A stretch of 32,783 bases of DNA from an uncultured Ruminococcus sp. (GTDB lineage Bacteria > Bacillota > Clostridia > Lachnospirales > Lachnospiraceae): contig CAMMBV010000042.1 of NCBI GenBank assembly GCA_946494335.1, positions 1-32,783 of the forward strand, in the 5' to 3' direction. The notes under the pieces were generated by a model. It was given only the letters and a program-made list of their open reading frames with translations, ran no database searches and was not told the origin of the DNA. Position numbers and translations under genes: made by a program. Position 1 is the stretch's first letter. The number at the start of each line of letters is the position of its first letter. This document shows, piece after piece, positions 22,236-28,858 of the stretch.

Positions 22236-22853
22236 TTAGCAAGCTTTTTGATTTGTTCCTATTATCACATCATGTTCCACGATTGTCAACGGACAATCCG
22301 TCTTTTTCAGCAGATAATAGCTGGTATTCCCCTTGGCCTCCCTCCGGCTTTCCTGTTCCATAACGCCAGACAGCTTCTCCTGCAGAATTTCCGCAAGCTT
22401 CTTCCCTTCCACGGAATCCTCATAATAAAACACCTGCGCCCCGCTGACCGAAGCCTCCGTATAGCTGTTCTGATGAATACTGACCGCGCAGTCAGGCTGT
22501 GTCTCATGGATCAGAAGCACCCTGTTCTTCATATCTTCCAGCTTTTTATTGGAAGAACTCTCCTGATAAAGGCCCGCGTCCTCCTCCCGGCTCATCACCA
22601 CCTGAACCTCTTCCGCCTCCAGATCTTCCTTCAGCTTTTGGGCAATCGCCAGATTGATATCCTTTTCGTACGCCTGATTGACCCCGACTTTTCCCGGGTC
22701 CATTCCCCCGTGGCCGGCGTCGATCACCACCACCGGCCCGCCCGGGGAAATCTTTCCCGCCATCCGGGCCCCTTCCCTGGACAGGCAGAAAACTCCCGCC
22801 AGAAGCAGGCAGGTCATCCCCAGCTCCAGCAGCCGTCTCTTCAAATCCTTCAA
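22236..22853 (-). CDS. cwlD: CwlD-type N-acetylmuramoyl-L-alanine amidase, C-terminus replaced at element junction
   Basis: This is a zinc amidase of the Amidase_3 family, 205 residues long. An N-terminal membrane or signal segment lies at about 12-24. DAGHGGMDPG (His48), Glu63 in EKDINLAI and His127 in SIHQNSYT are the expected zinc ligands, and Glu193 in LTIVE the catalytic residue. Family members continue with xGFLSNPEE and about 25-30 more residues. Here the sequence changes right after Glu193 to HDVIIGTNQKAC and stops. CwlD makes muramic-lactam in spore cortex and is needed for germination in spore formers. Whether the altered protein works is unknown. Start is TTG after GGGGGA, within an eight-T run. 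The 3' end is taken as altered by insertion. Confidence 0.82.
   Translation of the reverse strand: MKDLKRRLLELGMTCLLLAGVFCLSREGARMAGKISPGGPVVVIDAGHGGMDPGKVGVNQAYEKDINLAIAQKLKEDLEAEEVQVVMSREEDAGLYQESSSNKKLEDMKNRVLLIHETQPDCAVSIHQNSYTEASVSGAQVFYYEDSVEGKKLAEILQEKLSGVMEQESRREAKGNTSYYLLKKTDCPLTIVEHDVIIGTNQKAC
22272..22280. other. Probable attachment junction inside cwlD
   Basis: The family-like cwlD sequence ends with the codons GTG GAA (plus strand TTCCAC, 22275-22280). From 22274 leftward the sequence is AT-rich, unrelated to amidases and continuous with the element's leader region. The exact crossover cannot be fixed without the empty site or the other end. Confidence 0.55.
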
Positions 22854-22895
22854 AAAAAATCCCCCGAAACATACTTACTAAAGTATATGCTTCGG
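22852..22895 (-). terminator. Hairpin and T run at the cwlD start
   Basis: On the minus strand CCGAAGCATATACTT pairs with AAGTATGTTTCGG (small bulge), then GGGGA and eight T follow. It lies between the DivIVA-like gene and cwlD and overlaps the cwlD ribosome site and start. It may limit read-through into cwlD. Confidence 0.55.
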
Positions 22896-22995
22896 AAGAT
22901 TTTTCAAAACTCAAACGAACCGAAACACGCTCCGCAAATTTCTCTGCCGCGCAGCTGTCCGTCCGGCTGCAGCCTTTTCATCTTCTGATCCGGCT

Positions 22996-23922
22996 TCAGT
23001 CCTCGTCCATCTCACGGTGTCCGAAAATCTTCTTCATCTCAGCCTCAGACAGATCTTCATCTTCTTCATCAAAGCTGTCATCCTCCGGCTGCGTATTCTC
23101 CGGGCAAGGCGCCGCGGCAGCAGCGTCACTGTCTCCCGTTCCTTCCTCGTCCTCCAGCTCCCGCAGAGTTTCCGGCATGGTGCTGATGATCCGGTGTACC
23201 TCTTTGTAGGAAGCCATAAATCTTCTCTGAGCCTGGTTAATCAGCTCTACAATCTCGTTCATCTCTTCCTGAACGGCAATGTACTTTCTCTTTCCTTCGG
23301 CCAGCTTATCATTGACCTCTTCCTGCACCGCGTCCAGACATTTCTGCGCCGCGATCTCAGCGTCCGACAAAATCTGATCTCTCTGCTGCTGGGCCTCGGC
23401 AATCATCTGATCTGCCTTTTCCTGGGCCTCAAATACAAGGCCTCCGATCTGATCATACCGGTCAATATACTTCTGATATTTCTGAGAAATCTCCCTCTCC
23501 AGCCGATCCTTCTGCTCTGTTTTTTCCCGCAGCAGATCATAGATCTCTTCCTTCTCCACCTCATGCTGGCGCTTCAGCTCTTCGATTTTCCGCTCGTTTT
23601 CCCGGTCCCGCTCCACAAGCTCCCGGTTCATCTCCTGCTGTCTGCGGTGTACTTCCTCGTCCTTGCGGTCCAGCTGCTGCTGCATCTTTTCCTGCTCCGC
23701 CTTCAGTCTCCGGGCCGCTTCCTCTGCCGCCCGTTTCTTTTCGCTCTCCTTGGCTGCCAGCTTCCGCTCCAGCTCCGCGATCCTTTTATCCTTTGCACGC
23801 CCTTCCTTGAGCAGCTTGCTCCGCTCAGCATAGGCGTCATCCTTCATTGTCTGAACCTTCGACAGTACATCATCCTTGTCAAATCCACCCATCAGCGTGG
23901 TCTTGAACATCTCTTCAGCCAT
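22996..23922 (-). CDS. DivIVA-like coiled-coil protein
   Basis: This 308-residue protein begins MAEEMFKTTLMGGFDKDDVL, close to the DivIVA N-terminal membrane-curvature motif (TxxxGGFDKxDV). It is then almost continuous charged coiled coil from about 35 to 255. The C-terminal 50 residues are very acidic (DSFDEEDEDLSEAE). The start at 23922 has GGAAAGGGG eight bases upstream. DivIVA-type proteins mark cell poles and septa and recruit wall enzymes. Here the neighbours are a GH18-type hydrolase and a wall amidase, consistent with a role in growth or sporulation. The motif is convincing, but the specific partner is unknown. Confidence 0.72.
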   Translation of the reverse strand: MAEEMFKTTLMGGFDKDDVLSKVQTMKDDAYAERSKLLKEGRAKDKRIAELERKLAAKESEKKRAAEEAARRLKAEQEKMQQQLDRKDEEVHRRQQEMNRELVERDRENERKIEELKRQHEVEKEEIYDLLREKTEQKDRLEREISQKYQKYIDRYDQIGGLVFEAQEKADQMIAEAQQQRDQILSDAEIAAQKCLDAVQEEVNDKLAEGKRKYIAVQEEMNEIVELINQAQRRFMASYKEVHRIISTMPETLRELEDEEGTGDSDAAAAAPCPENTQPEDDSFDEEDEDLSEAEMKKIFGHREMDED

Positions 23923-23956
23923 TGTATCTACCCCTTTCCTCTGCTGTACTTCCGCC

Positions 23957-25645
23957 TCACTGAAGGTACTGCGCGATAATCGGCCACACGCTGTCTCTCT
24001 CAAAGCCCAGCTTCCATGCGGCCACTCCCGCCAGCTGATACTCCTGCACCAGCTTCATCTTTTCCTCAATGGACTGTTCATCCTCAACCCAGATACTGTA
24101 TAGTCCATCCTCACCATCCAACATCGCTACATTCTGTCCTGCTTCCGAATCCCAGTACACATCCATACCGTTTTCCGAAATAAAACTGGAAGCGCCGTCC
24201 ATTCCCAGAACCTCGCTGGTAAGATTCCCGCCGCCGTAAGGTTCCTTCCAGAGCCTGGTGTAGAAAGGAATCGCGTTGATGACCTTCTCCGCCGGCACCT
24301 CCTGAAGCGTATCCTCAATAGACTGTCTCACAAATCCCAGCGATGCCACGGAACCTGCCTCCGTATCTCCGGAATGGTGTTCATCATATCCCATATTAAT
24401 TACATAATCCGCCACAATTCCCTGTTCCCTGCGGTTGTAATGCGTGGAATACGGCATGGGAACCGGATTGTCAATGGAAAGTACCAGTCCTCTGTTTCTG
24501 CAGGCAATGGAAATCTCCCGGATAAACTGCACATAATGAGGGCCCTGCTCCTCTGTGATGGATTCAAAATCCACATTGATTCCGTCAAGTCCCACGGCAT
24601 CCGCCTGAGCCATCAGCTGATTGATGATATTGGCCCTGGCCTGCGTATCCGACAACACAGCCAGCGTATCCACCTCCGTGCTGAAATTGTCAATCAGCGC
24701 CCATACCTCCATCCCCATGCTGTGGGCCTGATTCACGTAATCAGCACTTGCCAGGGAAGTGATATTTCCGGAATTATCCGCTATGGAAAACCAGGTAGGC
24801 GATATGGTGTTAATCCCCTGACTGCCTGCCACCATCTCCGCGAGAGTCGCGTTTCCGTCCGCGGTGGTCATCTGATGCCAGGCCAGGTTAATCTTGTAAT
24901 CCTTTTGAATGCTGGTATACTCCGGCTGTGTGGATTCATGGGAGAACATCACCTGTTCCGGCTCCGAAATATCCTCGTTCCGGATGTATCCGGTGTAGCC
25001 GTCCTCCGTGGCCACCTGGCTCCAGTTATCCATCTGATCCAGCAGATACAGCTGTTCCCCTTCCTCGATTTCGTCCACGATGATACTCTTAATTCCGCCT
25101 TTCTGCCGGATCTGCGAATCCTTCAGGGCAGTAACCATAGTCTCTTCGTTCCACTCCGTGCGGATCACCAGCCGGGCGGGATCATCATATATCTGGTATT
25201 CCATATCCGTATACTGCTGAATAAACTCCAGATCCAGATAACAGGAATCCCCTTCCCGCCGGAGAATCACATAATCCGTACTCTGCACACCCTGGGAGGT
25301 CTGATATTCCGTCGTATCCGGGGAAATCTGAAACATCTCCGTGGGAAGTGTATACAGCATAACCTGATTCTTCTCGTCCCAGTAAAATCTGCCGTTGATA
25401 TACTCTCCCACAACTGTATTTTCAATATAATACCGGCCGTCAATAATTTTGGCTTTCTCTTCTTTCAATTCCCGGTTCACCACCAGAGCAGCCTCGCTGC
25501 TGTCATTAAGAGAAAAATACTCGCTGCCGTCCATCTTCTCACCGGACGGCATATACCGCCTGATCAGCGCCGTGCCGATGCCGGCTGCCGCCACAAGGAC
25601 GATCAGAATCAGCACCAGCAGCACCGGTGATATCCTTCGTTTCAT
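23957..25645 (-). CDS. Membrane-anchored GH18-type glycosyl hydrolase with SH3 domain
   Basis: This 562-residue protein has one N-terminal membrane segment (about 7-27, VLLVLILIVLVAAAGIG). A beta-rich region (about 40-185) resembles stalk domains. An SH3-like segment follows (about 190-235, LYLLDQMDNWSQVATEDGYTGYI), then a GH18 barrel (about 255-560). The barrel carries the catalytic DGINVDFES motif (Asp-x-x-Asp-x-Asp-x-Glu type) and VINMGYDEHHSG. Such proteins, related to YaaH/SleL-type spore and wall hydrolases, cleave N-acetylglucosamine linkages. The start at 25645 is set by CAGGAGGG and by the promoter. A start at 25666 would lie upstream of the transcript. The DivIVA-like gene follows after 34 bases. 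Confidence 0.83.
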   Translation of the reverse strand: MKRRISPVLLVLILIVLVAAAGIGTALIRRYMPSGEKMDGSEYFSLNDSSEAALVVNRELKEEKAKIIDGRYYIENTVVGEYINGRFYWDEKNQVMLYTLPTEMFQISPDTTEYQTSQGVQSTDYVILRREGDSCYLDLEFIQQYTDMEYQIYDDPARLVIRTEWNEETMVTALKDSQIRQKGGIKSIIVDEIEEGEQLYLLDQMDNWSQVATEDGYTGYIRNEDISEPEQVMFSHESTQPEYTSIQKDYKINLAWHQMTTADGNATLAEMVAGSQGINTISPTWFSIADNSGNITSLASADYVNQAHSMGMEVWALIDNFSTEVDTLAVLSDTQARANIINQLMAQADAVGLDGINVDFESITEEQGPHYVQFIREISIACRNRGLVLSIDNPVPMPYSTHYNRREQGIVADYVINMGYDEHHSGDTEAGSVASLGFVRQSIEDTLQEVPAEKVINAIPFYTRLWKEPYGGGNLTSEVLGMDGASSFISENGMDVYWDSEAGQNVAMLDGEDGLYSIWVEDEQSIEEKMKLVQEYQLAGVAAWKLGFERDSVWPIIAQYLQ

Positions 25646-25669
25646 TTTTATACCCTCCTGCTTCATCCC

Positions 25670-25698
25670 ATTATAGCAATATATTCAAATTCCGTCAC
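25670..25698 (-). promoter_or_regulatory. Promoter of the GH18 gene
   Basis: On the minus strand GTGACG (25698-25693) and a consensus TATAAT (25675-25670) are 17 bases apart. Transcription would begin about 18 bases before ATG 25645. Confidence 0.6.
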
Positions 25699-25730
25699 GC
25701 TTTTCTTCGAAATTTATCAAATTTTTAAAA

Positions 25731-25783
25731 ATTCCGGCGCAGTGCATGTACAGGAGGGAGCCGCATCTACCATGCGCCGGAAT
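25731..25783 (-). terminator. Terminator after the 73-residue hypothetical gene
   Basis: Perfect eleven-base arms (ATTCCGGCGCA / TGCGCCGGAAT) enclose 31 bases. On the minus strand TTTTTAAAAATTT follows. The long loop is unusual for a terminator. Confidence 0.6.
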
Positions 25784-25797
25784 CCCGCAGACCCGTT

Positions 25798-26019
25798 TCA
25801 GGAATGCTTCACCGAATCAAAATCCAGCCGGCTCAGCTTCCCGTCCTTTCCGGTTACATAGTCCCGCATATAGGTGACGTCCTCCGCAATCAGGTGGGCC
25901 TTTTCGATCTTCCCGGGCGTACTGGGAACTCCATCCAGATACAGGATGACCCCGTCTCTGGCATAAGCCTCCAGCTCCCTTCGGAAATCACTCTTCACTT
26001 TTTTGCCTTTTTTCTTCAT
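25798..26019 (-). CDS. Small conserved-looking hypothetical protein
   Basis: I do not recognise a named family for this 73-residue basic protein. It starts MKKKGKKVKSDFRRELEAYA. It continues with GVILYLDGVPSTPGKIEKAH and ends with YMRDYVTGKDGKLSRLDFDS. It looks like a compact soluble protein without membrane segments or cysteines. The ribosome site is weak (CAGG). A good promoter lies about 265 bases upstream and a terminator 15 bases after its stop, so it forms a single-gene unit with a long untranslated leader. Confidence 0.65.
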   Translation of the reverse strand: MKKKGKKVKSDFRRELEAYARDGVILYLDGVPSTPGKIEKAHLIAEDVTYMRDYVTGKDGKLSRLDFDSVKHS

Positions 26020-26284
26020 AAATTAACCTGCAGAATTTTTTCGTGATATATTATTTCCGCTTCCTTTCCGAATTTGCCAAAAGCAAAAAACTGTTGCAGA
26101 AAAAATGACAGGTCCCATAAAATGATCTTCAATTTCTGTTCATATCTCTGTTTCTGTGGAAATATAATACGGTGACTGACCGCTGATGAAATGATAATGT
26201 TTTGAAAAATGAATAGAATAGACTCAACTATGATTTGCCTGGCATCACATCCTTTCCGCGGACGCTGCCATCTCTTCTTCTTTC

Positions 26285-26312
26285 ATTATACCCGGATTCT
26301 TCCAGTTTGCAA
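26285..26312 (-). promoter_or_regulatory. Minus-strand promoter towards the 73-residue gene
   Basis: On the minus strand TTGCAA (26312-26307) and TATAAT (26290-26285) are 16 bases apart. Confidence 0.6.
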
Positions 26313-26339
26313 GAAAAATATTAAAAAAAAGTGAACCGC

Positions 26340-26369
26340 TTTACATCTTCCCGACGGGTAGTATATAAT
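26340..26369 (+). promoter_or_regulatory. Promoter of mecA
   Basis: TTTACA (26340-26345) and TATAAT (26364-26369) are 18 bases apart, about 50 bases upstream of the chosen mecA start. Confidence 0.65.
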
Positions 26370-26423
26370 AGACTGGAAGTAGTATCTTCATTACCAACTT
26401 AAAATAAAAAGGATGTGAGATCT

Positions 26424-27185
26424 GTGAAAATAGAAAAAATCAACGATAACCAGATACGCTGCACGCTGAACAGCGATGATCTGGCCACCCGGCAGATCAA
26501 ACTCAGCGAGCTGGCCTACGGATCCGAAAAAGCGAAGAACCTTTTTCGGGACATGATGATACAGGCACAGGATGAATGTGGTTTTGAAGCCGATAACCTT
26601 CCGTTGATGATCGAGGCAATTCCCATCACCGCGGACAGTATTGTCCTCATCATTACAAAAGTGGAAGACCCGGAAGAACTGGATACCCGTTTTTCCAAAT
26701 TTGCGCCTTCCCTGGATGATGATTCGGCACACACACCGGACATTCCCGCTATCACAGGCGCAGATGATATCCTGGATATCTTCCAGAAGCTGTGCGAAGG
26801 GAAGCTGAAGAAATCTTCCGGAACAAAAAAAGAAAAGAAAAGCCCCGCCACTCAGCCGAAAACAGAAAGTACTGACGAAGGGGAAAAACCGGAAATCATT
26901 CGAATTTTCCATTTCTCCGATCTGGATGGTGTCATCGATGCCTCCCGGGGCCTGAACAACTGCTATGACGGCGAGAATACCCTTTACCGGGATGCCGCCG
27001 GACAGTATTTGCTGGTGCTTCATCAGGCAGGATGTACACCGGAGGATTTTAATAAAGTTTGCAATATTTTATCGGAATACGGAAGAGGGAAGGCCTGTAC
27101 GCCTGCCAGAGAAGCATTTCTGGGTGAGCACGGCGAAACCATCGCGAAAGGTCGTGCCCTGCAGGATCTTTTCCAGCTGGCTTAG
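26424..27185 (+). CDS. mecA: MecA-family adaptor protein for ClpC
   Basis: This 253-residue protein begins MKIEKINDNQIRCTLNSDDL, the standard MecA/YpbH N-terminal domain. ELAYGSEKAKNLFRDMMIQA and ITADSIVLIITKVEDPEELD complete it (about 1-90). A variable Lys- and Ser-rich linker follows (about 125-160). The C-terminal ClpC-binding domain (about 162-253) has FHFSDLDGVIDASRGL and GQYLLVLHQAG. MecA presents substrates to the ClpCP protease. The GTG at 26424 is preferred because AAAAGGA lies ten bases upstream. The GTG at 26415 is almost on top of that site. It has its own promoter and terminator. Confidence 0.9.
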   Translation: MKIEKINDNQIRCTLNSDDLATRQIKLSELAYGSEKAKNLFRDMMIQAQDECGFEADNLPLMIEAIPITADSIVLIITKVEDPEELDTRFSKFAPSLDDDSAHTPDIPAITGADDILDIFQKLCEGKLKKSSGTKKEKKSPATQPKTESTDEGEKPEIIRIFHFSDLDGVIDASRGLNNCYDGENTLYRDAAGQYLLVLHQAGCTPEDFNKVCNILSEYGRGKACTPAREAFLGEHGETIAKGRALQDLFQLA

Positions 27186-27266
27186 GATCGGACAGCGGAA
27201 AGTTCTTCCCTATTGGGCTGGCGCGATACGCCCGGCCTGCGGCGAAATCCGGACCTATCACGCCAG

Positions 27267-27307
27267 AAGGCCGCCGGAAAGCGGTTTACAAGCTTTCCGG
27301 CGGCCTT
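27267..27307. terminator. Strong terminator after mecA
   Basis: Sixteen-base arms (AAGGCCGCCGGAAAGC / GCTTTCCGGCGGCCTT) enclose nine bases, and CTTCTCT follows. The hairpin can serve both mecA and the converging DUF1858 gene. Confidence 0.8.
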
Positions 27308-27359
27308 CTTCTCTATTCATGACAATGGAAAATCCGTCATGTGCATCTTCCATTGTTTG

Positions 27360-27560
27360 TTACTGAGCCAGATAGTCATTGATCTGGTCTTCCAGGATAT
27401 CAGCGTCAATGCCATGTACAAAGCAAGCCTCTTCCAGGGACTCACCCTGTGCGGACGGGCAGCCGATGCAGTGCATACCTGCTCTCATAAGAATCGCCGC
27501 AATATTGGGATCGATTCTCAGCATCTCACCGATGGTGGTCTGTTTCGTCACCTGTGCCAT
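27360..27560 (-). CDS. DUF1858-domain small redox-type protein
   Basis: This 66-residue protein runs MAQVTKQTTIGEMLRIDPN, then AAILMRAGMHCIGCPSAQGE and SLEEACFVHGID. The CxxC-type pair (CIGC) and the overall pattern match DUF1858 proteins, often described as hybrid-cluster-protein-associated disulfide proteins. Their precise role is not settled. The start at 27560 follows AAAAGGAGGG by nine bases. The promoter is adjacent and divergent to that of the ferredoxin gene, which fits a shared redox context. Confidence 0.82.
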   Translation of the reverse strand: MAQVTKQTTIGEMLRIDPNIAAILMRAGMHCIGCPSAQGESLEEACFVHGIDADILEDQINDYLAQ

Positions 27561-27591
27561 GGTTCCATTCCCTCCTTTTCTATGATTCCCC

Positions 27592-27620
27592 ATTATAATA
27601 CCTTTTGCCTGCCGAATCAA
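27592..27620 (-). promoter_or_regulatory. Promoter of the DUF1858 gene
   Basis: On the minus strand TTGATT (27620-27615) and TATAAT (27597-27592) are 17 bases apart, about 32 bases before the start codon. Confidence 0.7.
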
Positions 27621-27635
27621 TGATTGTTCCCAATT

Positions 27636-27665
27636 TTGTACTTGTAATCTTTGGAGTCTTATATT
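27636..27665 (+). promoter_or_regulatory. Probable promoter of the ferredoxin gene
   Basis: TTGTAC (27636-27641) and TATATT (27660-27665) are 18 bases apart. A ribosome site AAGGAGG lies at 27715-27721, eight bases before the ATG. Confidence 0.45.
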
Positions 27666-27729
27666 AGAATGAATCTAGGCCAAACAGAATTTATCGATCG
27701 GTCAATATATTTTTAAGGAGGATTCAGTC

Positions 27730-27900
27730 ATGGCATATGTAATTACAGATGAGTGCGTATCCTGCGGAACCTGCGCAGGCGAGTGTCCGGTAGAAGCAAT
27801 CAGCGAGGGAGACGGCAAATATGTAATCGATGCTGATACCTGCATCGACTGCGGAACCTGCGCCGGCGTATGTCCCACTGAGGCAATCGAGGAGGCGTAA
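27730..27900 (+). CDS. Clostridial-type 2[4Fe-4S] ferredoxin
   Basis: This 56-residue protein has two CxxCxxCxxxCP cluster motifs: CVSCGTCAGECP starting at residue 9 and CIDCGTCAGVCP starting at residue 38. They are separated by a pseudo-twofold repeat, exactly the size and layout of clostridial ferredoxins. It is a soluble low-potential electron carrier for reactions such as pyruvate oxidation and hydrogen production. The ATG is set by AAGGAGG eight bases upstream. A strong terminator follows about 55 bases after the stop. Confidence 0.95.
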   Translation: MAYVITDECVSCGTCAGECPVEAISEGDGKYVIDADTCIDCGTCAGVCPTEAIEEA

Positions 27901-27953
27901 GCCTTTTCCGTTATGGACAACGGCAGACGGAAGCATCCTAAGTTTCCGTCAAA

Positions 27954-27990
27954 AAGAAGAGCTGATATCTCTCAGCTCTTCTTTTTTTTC
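27954..27990. terminator. Terminator between ferredoxin and MerR-type genes
   Basis: Twelve-base arms (AAGAAGAGCTGA / TCAGCTCTTCTT) enclose a six-base loop, followed by a T run on the plus strand. The second arm contains the stop codon of the minus-strand MerR-type gene. Confidence 0.85.
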
Positions 27991-28712
27991 CTGCTCTTTC
28001 TTTTTTTTCCGCTCTCTTCCGTGGCCGCTGCCATTTTCCGCGACTGCTGATGCCTCCGGATAGCGGCGTCCAGGCGCCGGTAGCGTTCTTCTTTCTTCTC
28101 CCCGTTTTCCAGCTGCCGGATCAGCCGTTCCATAATCTGTCCGAACTGCTGTTCCTTTTTGCTGAGTTCAGCGGAAGCCGCATCGCCCTTCACACCGGCT
28201 ACTTCCTCATTCCGGGACACAGTCCCGTTTTCCCCTTCCCGATTTTCTTTTTTCTTCGCCTGCACCGGAGTTTTTTTCAAGCTCATTTCCGCCGCTCTTT
28301 CTCCATCCCTGGCCGGCCGCTTCTTACTGCCGTCCCTGTTTTGCGCAGGCTTCTCTTCCCTGCTCTCCAGAGTTTCCGGACCCTTCGCCCCCGCAGTTTT
28401 CCCGGAATCCTCCTTCTGTGGCTGAAATGTCTGCGGCCGCATCACAATCACCCGGGGAAGCTCCCCGGCCTTCTTTTCCTTCTGCTCTTCCTGCCCGGAA
28501 ATGATTTCCCGGATGGCCCGCAGCTGCAGTCCTTTTTTCTTCAGTTCTTTTATATTCATGAAGGTGCGAATATCTTTGTCGGTATAGTATCGATGTCCCA
28601 TTTTATTTCTTCCGATGGAAAGCCCCAGTTCTTCTTCCCAGTAGCGGAGTACATGCGCCTCCACCTGGGTGATCCGGGCCGCCTCGGAAATCAGATATCT
28701 GGTTTCACTCAT
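27972..28712 (-). CDS. MerR-type DNA-binding regulator with long basic tail
   Basis: This 246-residue protein has an N-terminal MerR winged helix (about 1-75): SETRYLISEAARITQVEAHV, LRYWEEELGLSI, GHRYYTDKDIRTFMNIKELK and KGLQLRAIREII. It lacks an effector-binding cysteine set. The rest is low-complexity, Lys/Glu-rich and ends KKRKSRKKKKS, which may bind DNA or another acidic partner. The start at 28712 follows GGAGGG by seven bases. It sits next to dnaB, separated by a terminator. Its target genes are not evident. Confidence 0.8.
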   Translation of the reverse strand: MSETRYLISEAARITQVEAHVLRYWEEELGLSIGRNKMGHRYYTDKDIRTFMNIKELKKKGLQLRAIREIISGQEEQKEKKAGELPRVIVMRPQTFQPQKEDSGKTAGAKGPETLESREEKPAQNRDGSKKRPARDGERAAEMSLKKTPVQAKKKENREGENGTVSRNEEVAGVKGDAASAELSKKEQQFGQIMERLIRQLENGEKKEERYRRLDAAIRRHQQSRKMAAATEESGKKRKSRKKKKS

Positions 28713-28733
28713 ATACCTGCCCTCCATAAAATT

Positions 28734-28761
28734 ATTATAACATCGGAGGATTCAATTACAA
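28734..28761 (-). promoter_or_regulatory. Promoter of the MerR-type gene
   Basis: On the minus strand TTGTAA (28761-28756) and TATAAT (28739-28734) are 16 bases apart. Confidence 0.65.
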
Positions 28762-28797
28762 GAATTTCTCATCGCACTTTTCGGACAGGATTCCGCC

Positions 28798-28832
28798 AAA
28801 AAGCCGGATGTCTGGCAAAACACCCGGCTTTT
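28798..28832 (-). terminator. Terminator of the gdpP-rplI-dnaB operon
   Basis: On the minus strand AAAAGCCGGGTGT and ACATCCGGCTTTTT form a hairpin with one mismatch and end in a T run, about 26 bases after the dnaB stop. Confidence 0.75.
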
Positions 28833-28858
28833 CGTACCAGCGGACACCTCTCGCGCGG

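Larger units (their letters stand above)
1..22274. mobile_element. Integrative conjugative element (or integrated conjugative plasmid), right-hand part
   Basis: This block holds ParA, ParB, a RepA_N-type initiator, ArdC, a VirB2-like pilin, a VirB6-like membrane protein, PrgI, VirB4, a CwlT-like hydrolase and phage-type lysins, almost all on the minus strand. The right boundary is placed at about 22274, where the cwlD reading frame stops matching its family. The left boundary is outside the window. No relaxase, VirD4-type coupling protein or integrase is visible here, so the transfer and integration genes must lie to the left if the element is complete. A replication and partition module together with conjugation genes fits either an ICE able to replicate or an integrated plasmid. 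The boundary is an inference from gene content and the broken amidase. Confidence 0.8.
26020..26423. other. Divergent intergenic region with a long 5' leader
   Basis: This gap of about 400 bases holds two divergent promoters near its right end and no convincing gene. On the minus strand a frame stays open from about 26280 to the 73-residue gene but has no ATG or GTG start with a ribosome site, so I do not call it. The minus-strand transcript would have an untranslated leader of about 260 bases. Confidence 0.5.

Noticed and set aside
24374-25630. 418-residue plus-strand open frame
   Set aside because: It is antisense to the GH18 gene, has no recognisable domain, and its composition mirrors the opposite strand.
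26020-26282. Long minus-strand frame without a stop, upstream of the 73-residue gene
   Set aside because: No ATG or GTG with a ribosome site is present and no family is recognised. It is probably an untranslated leader.
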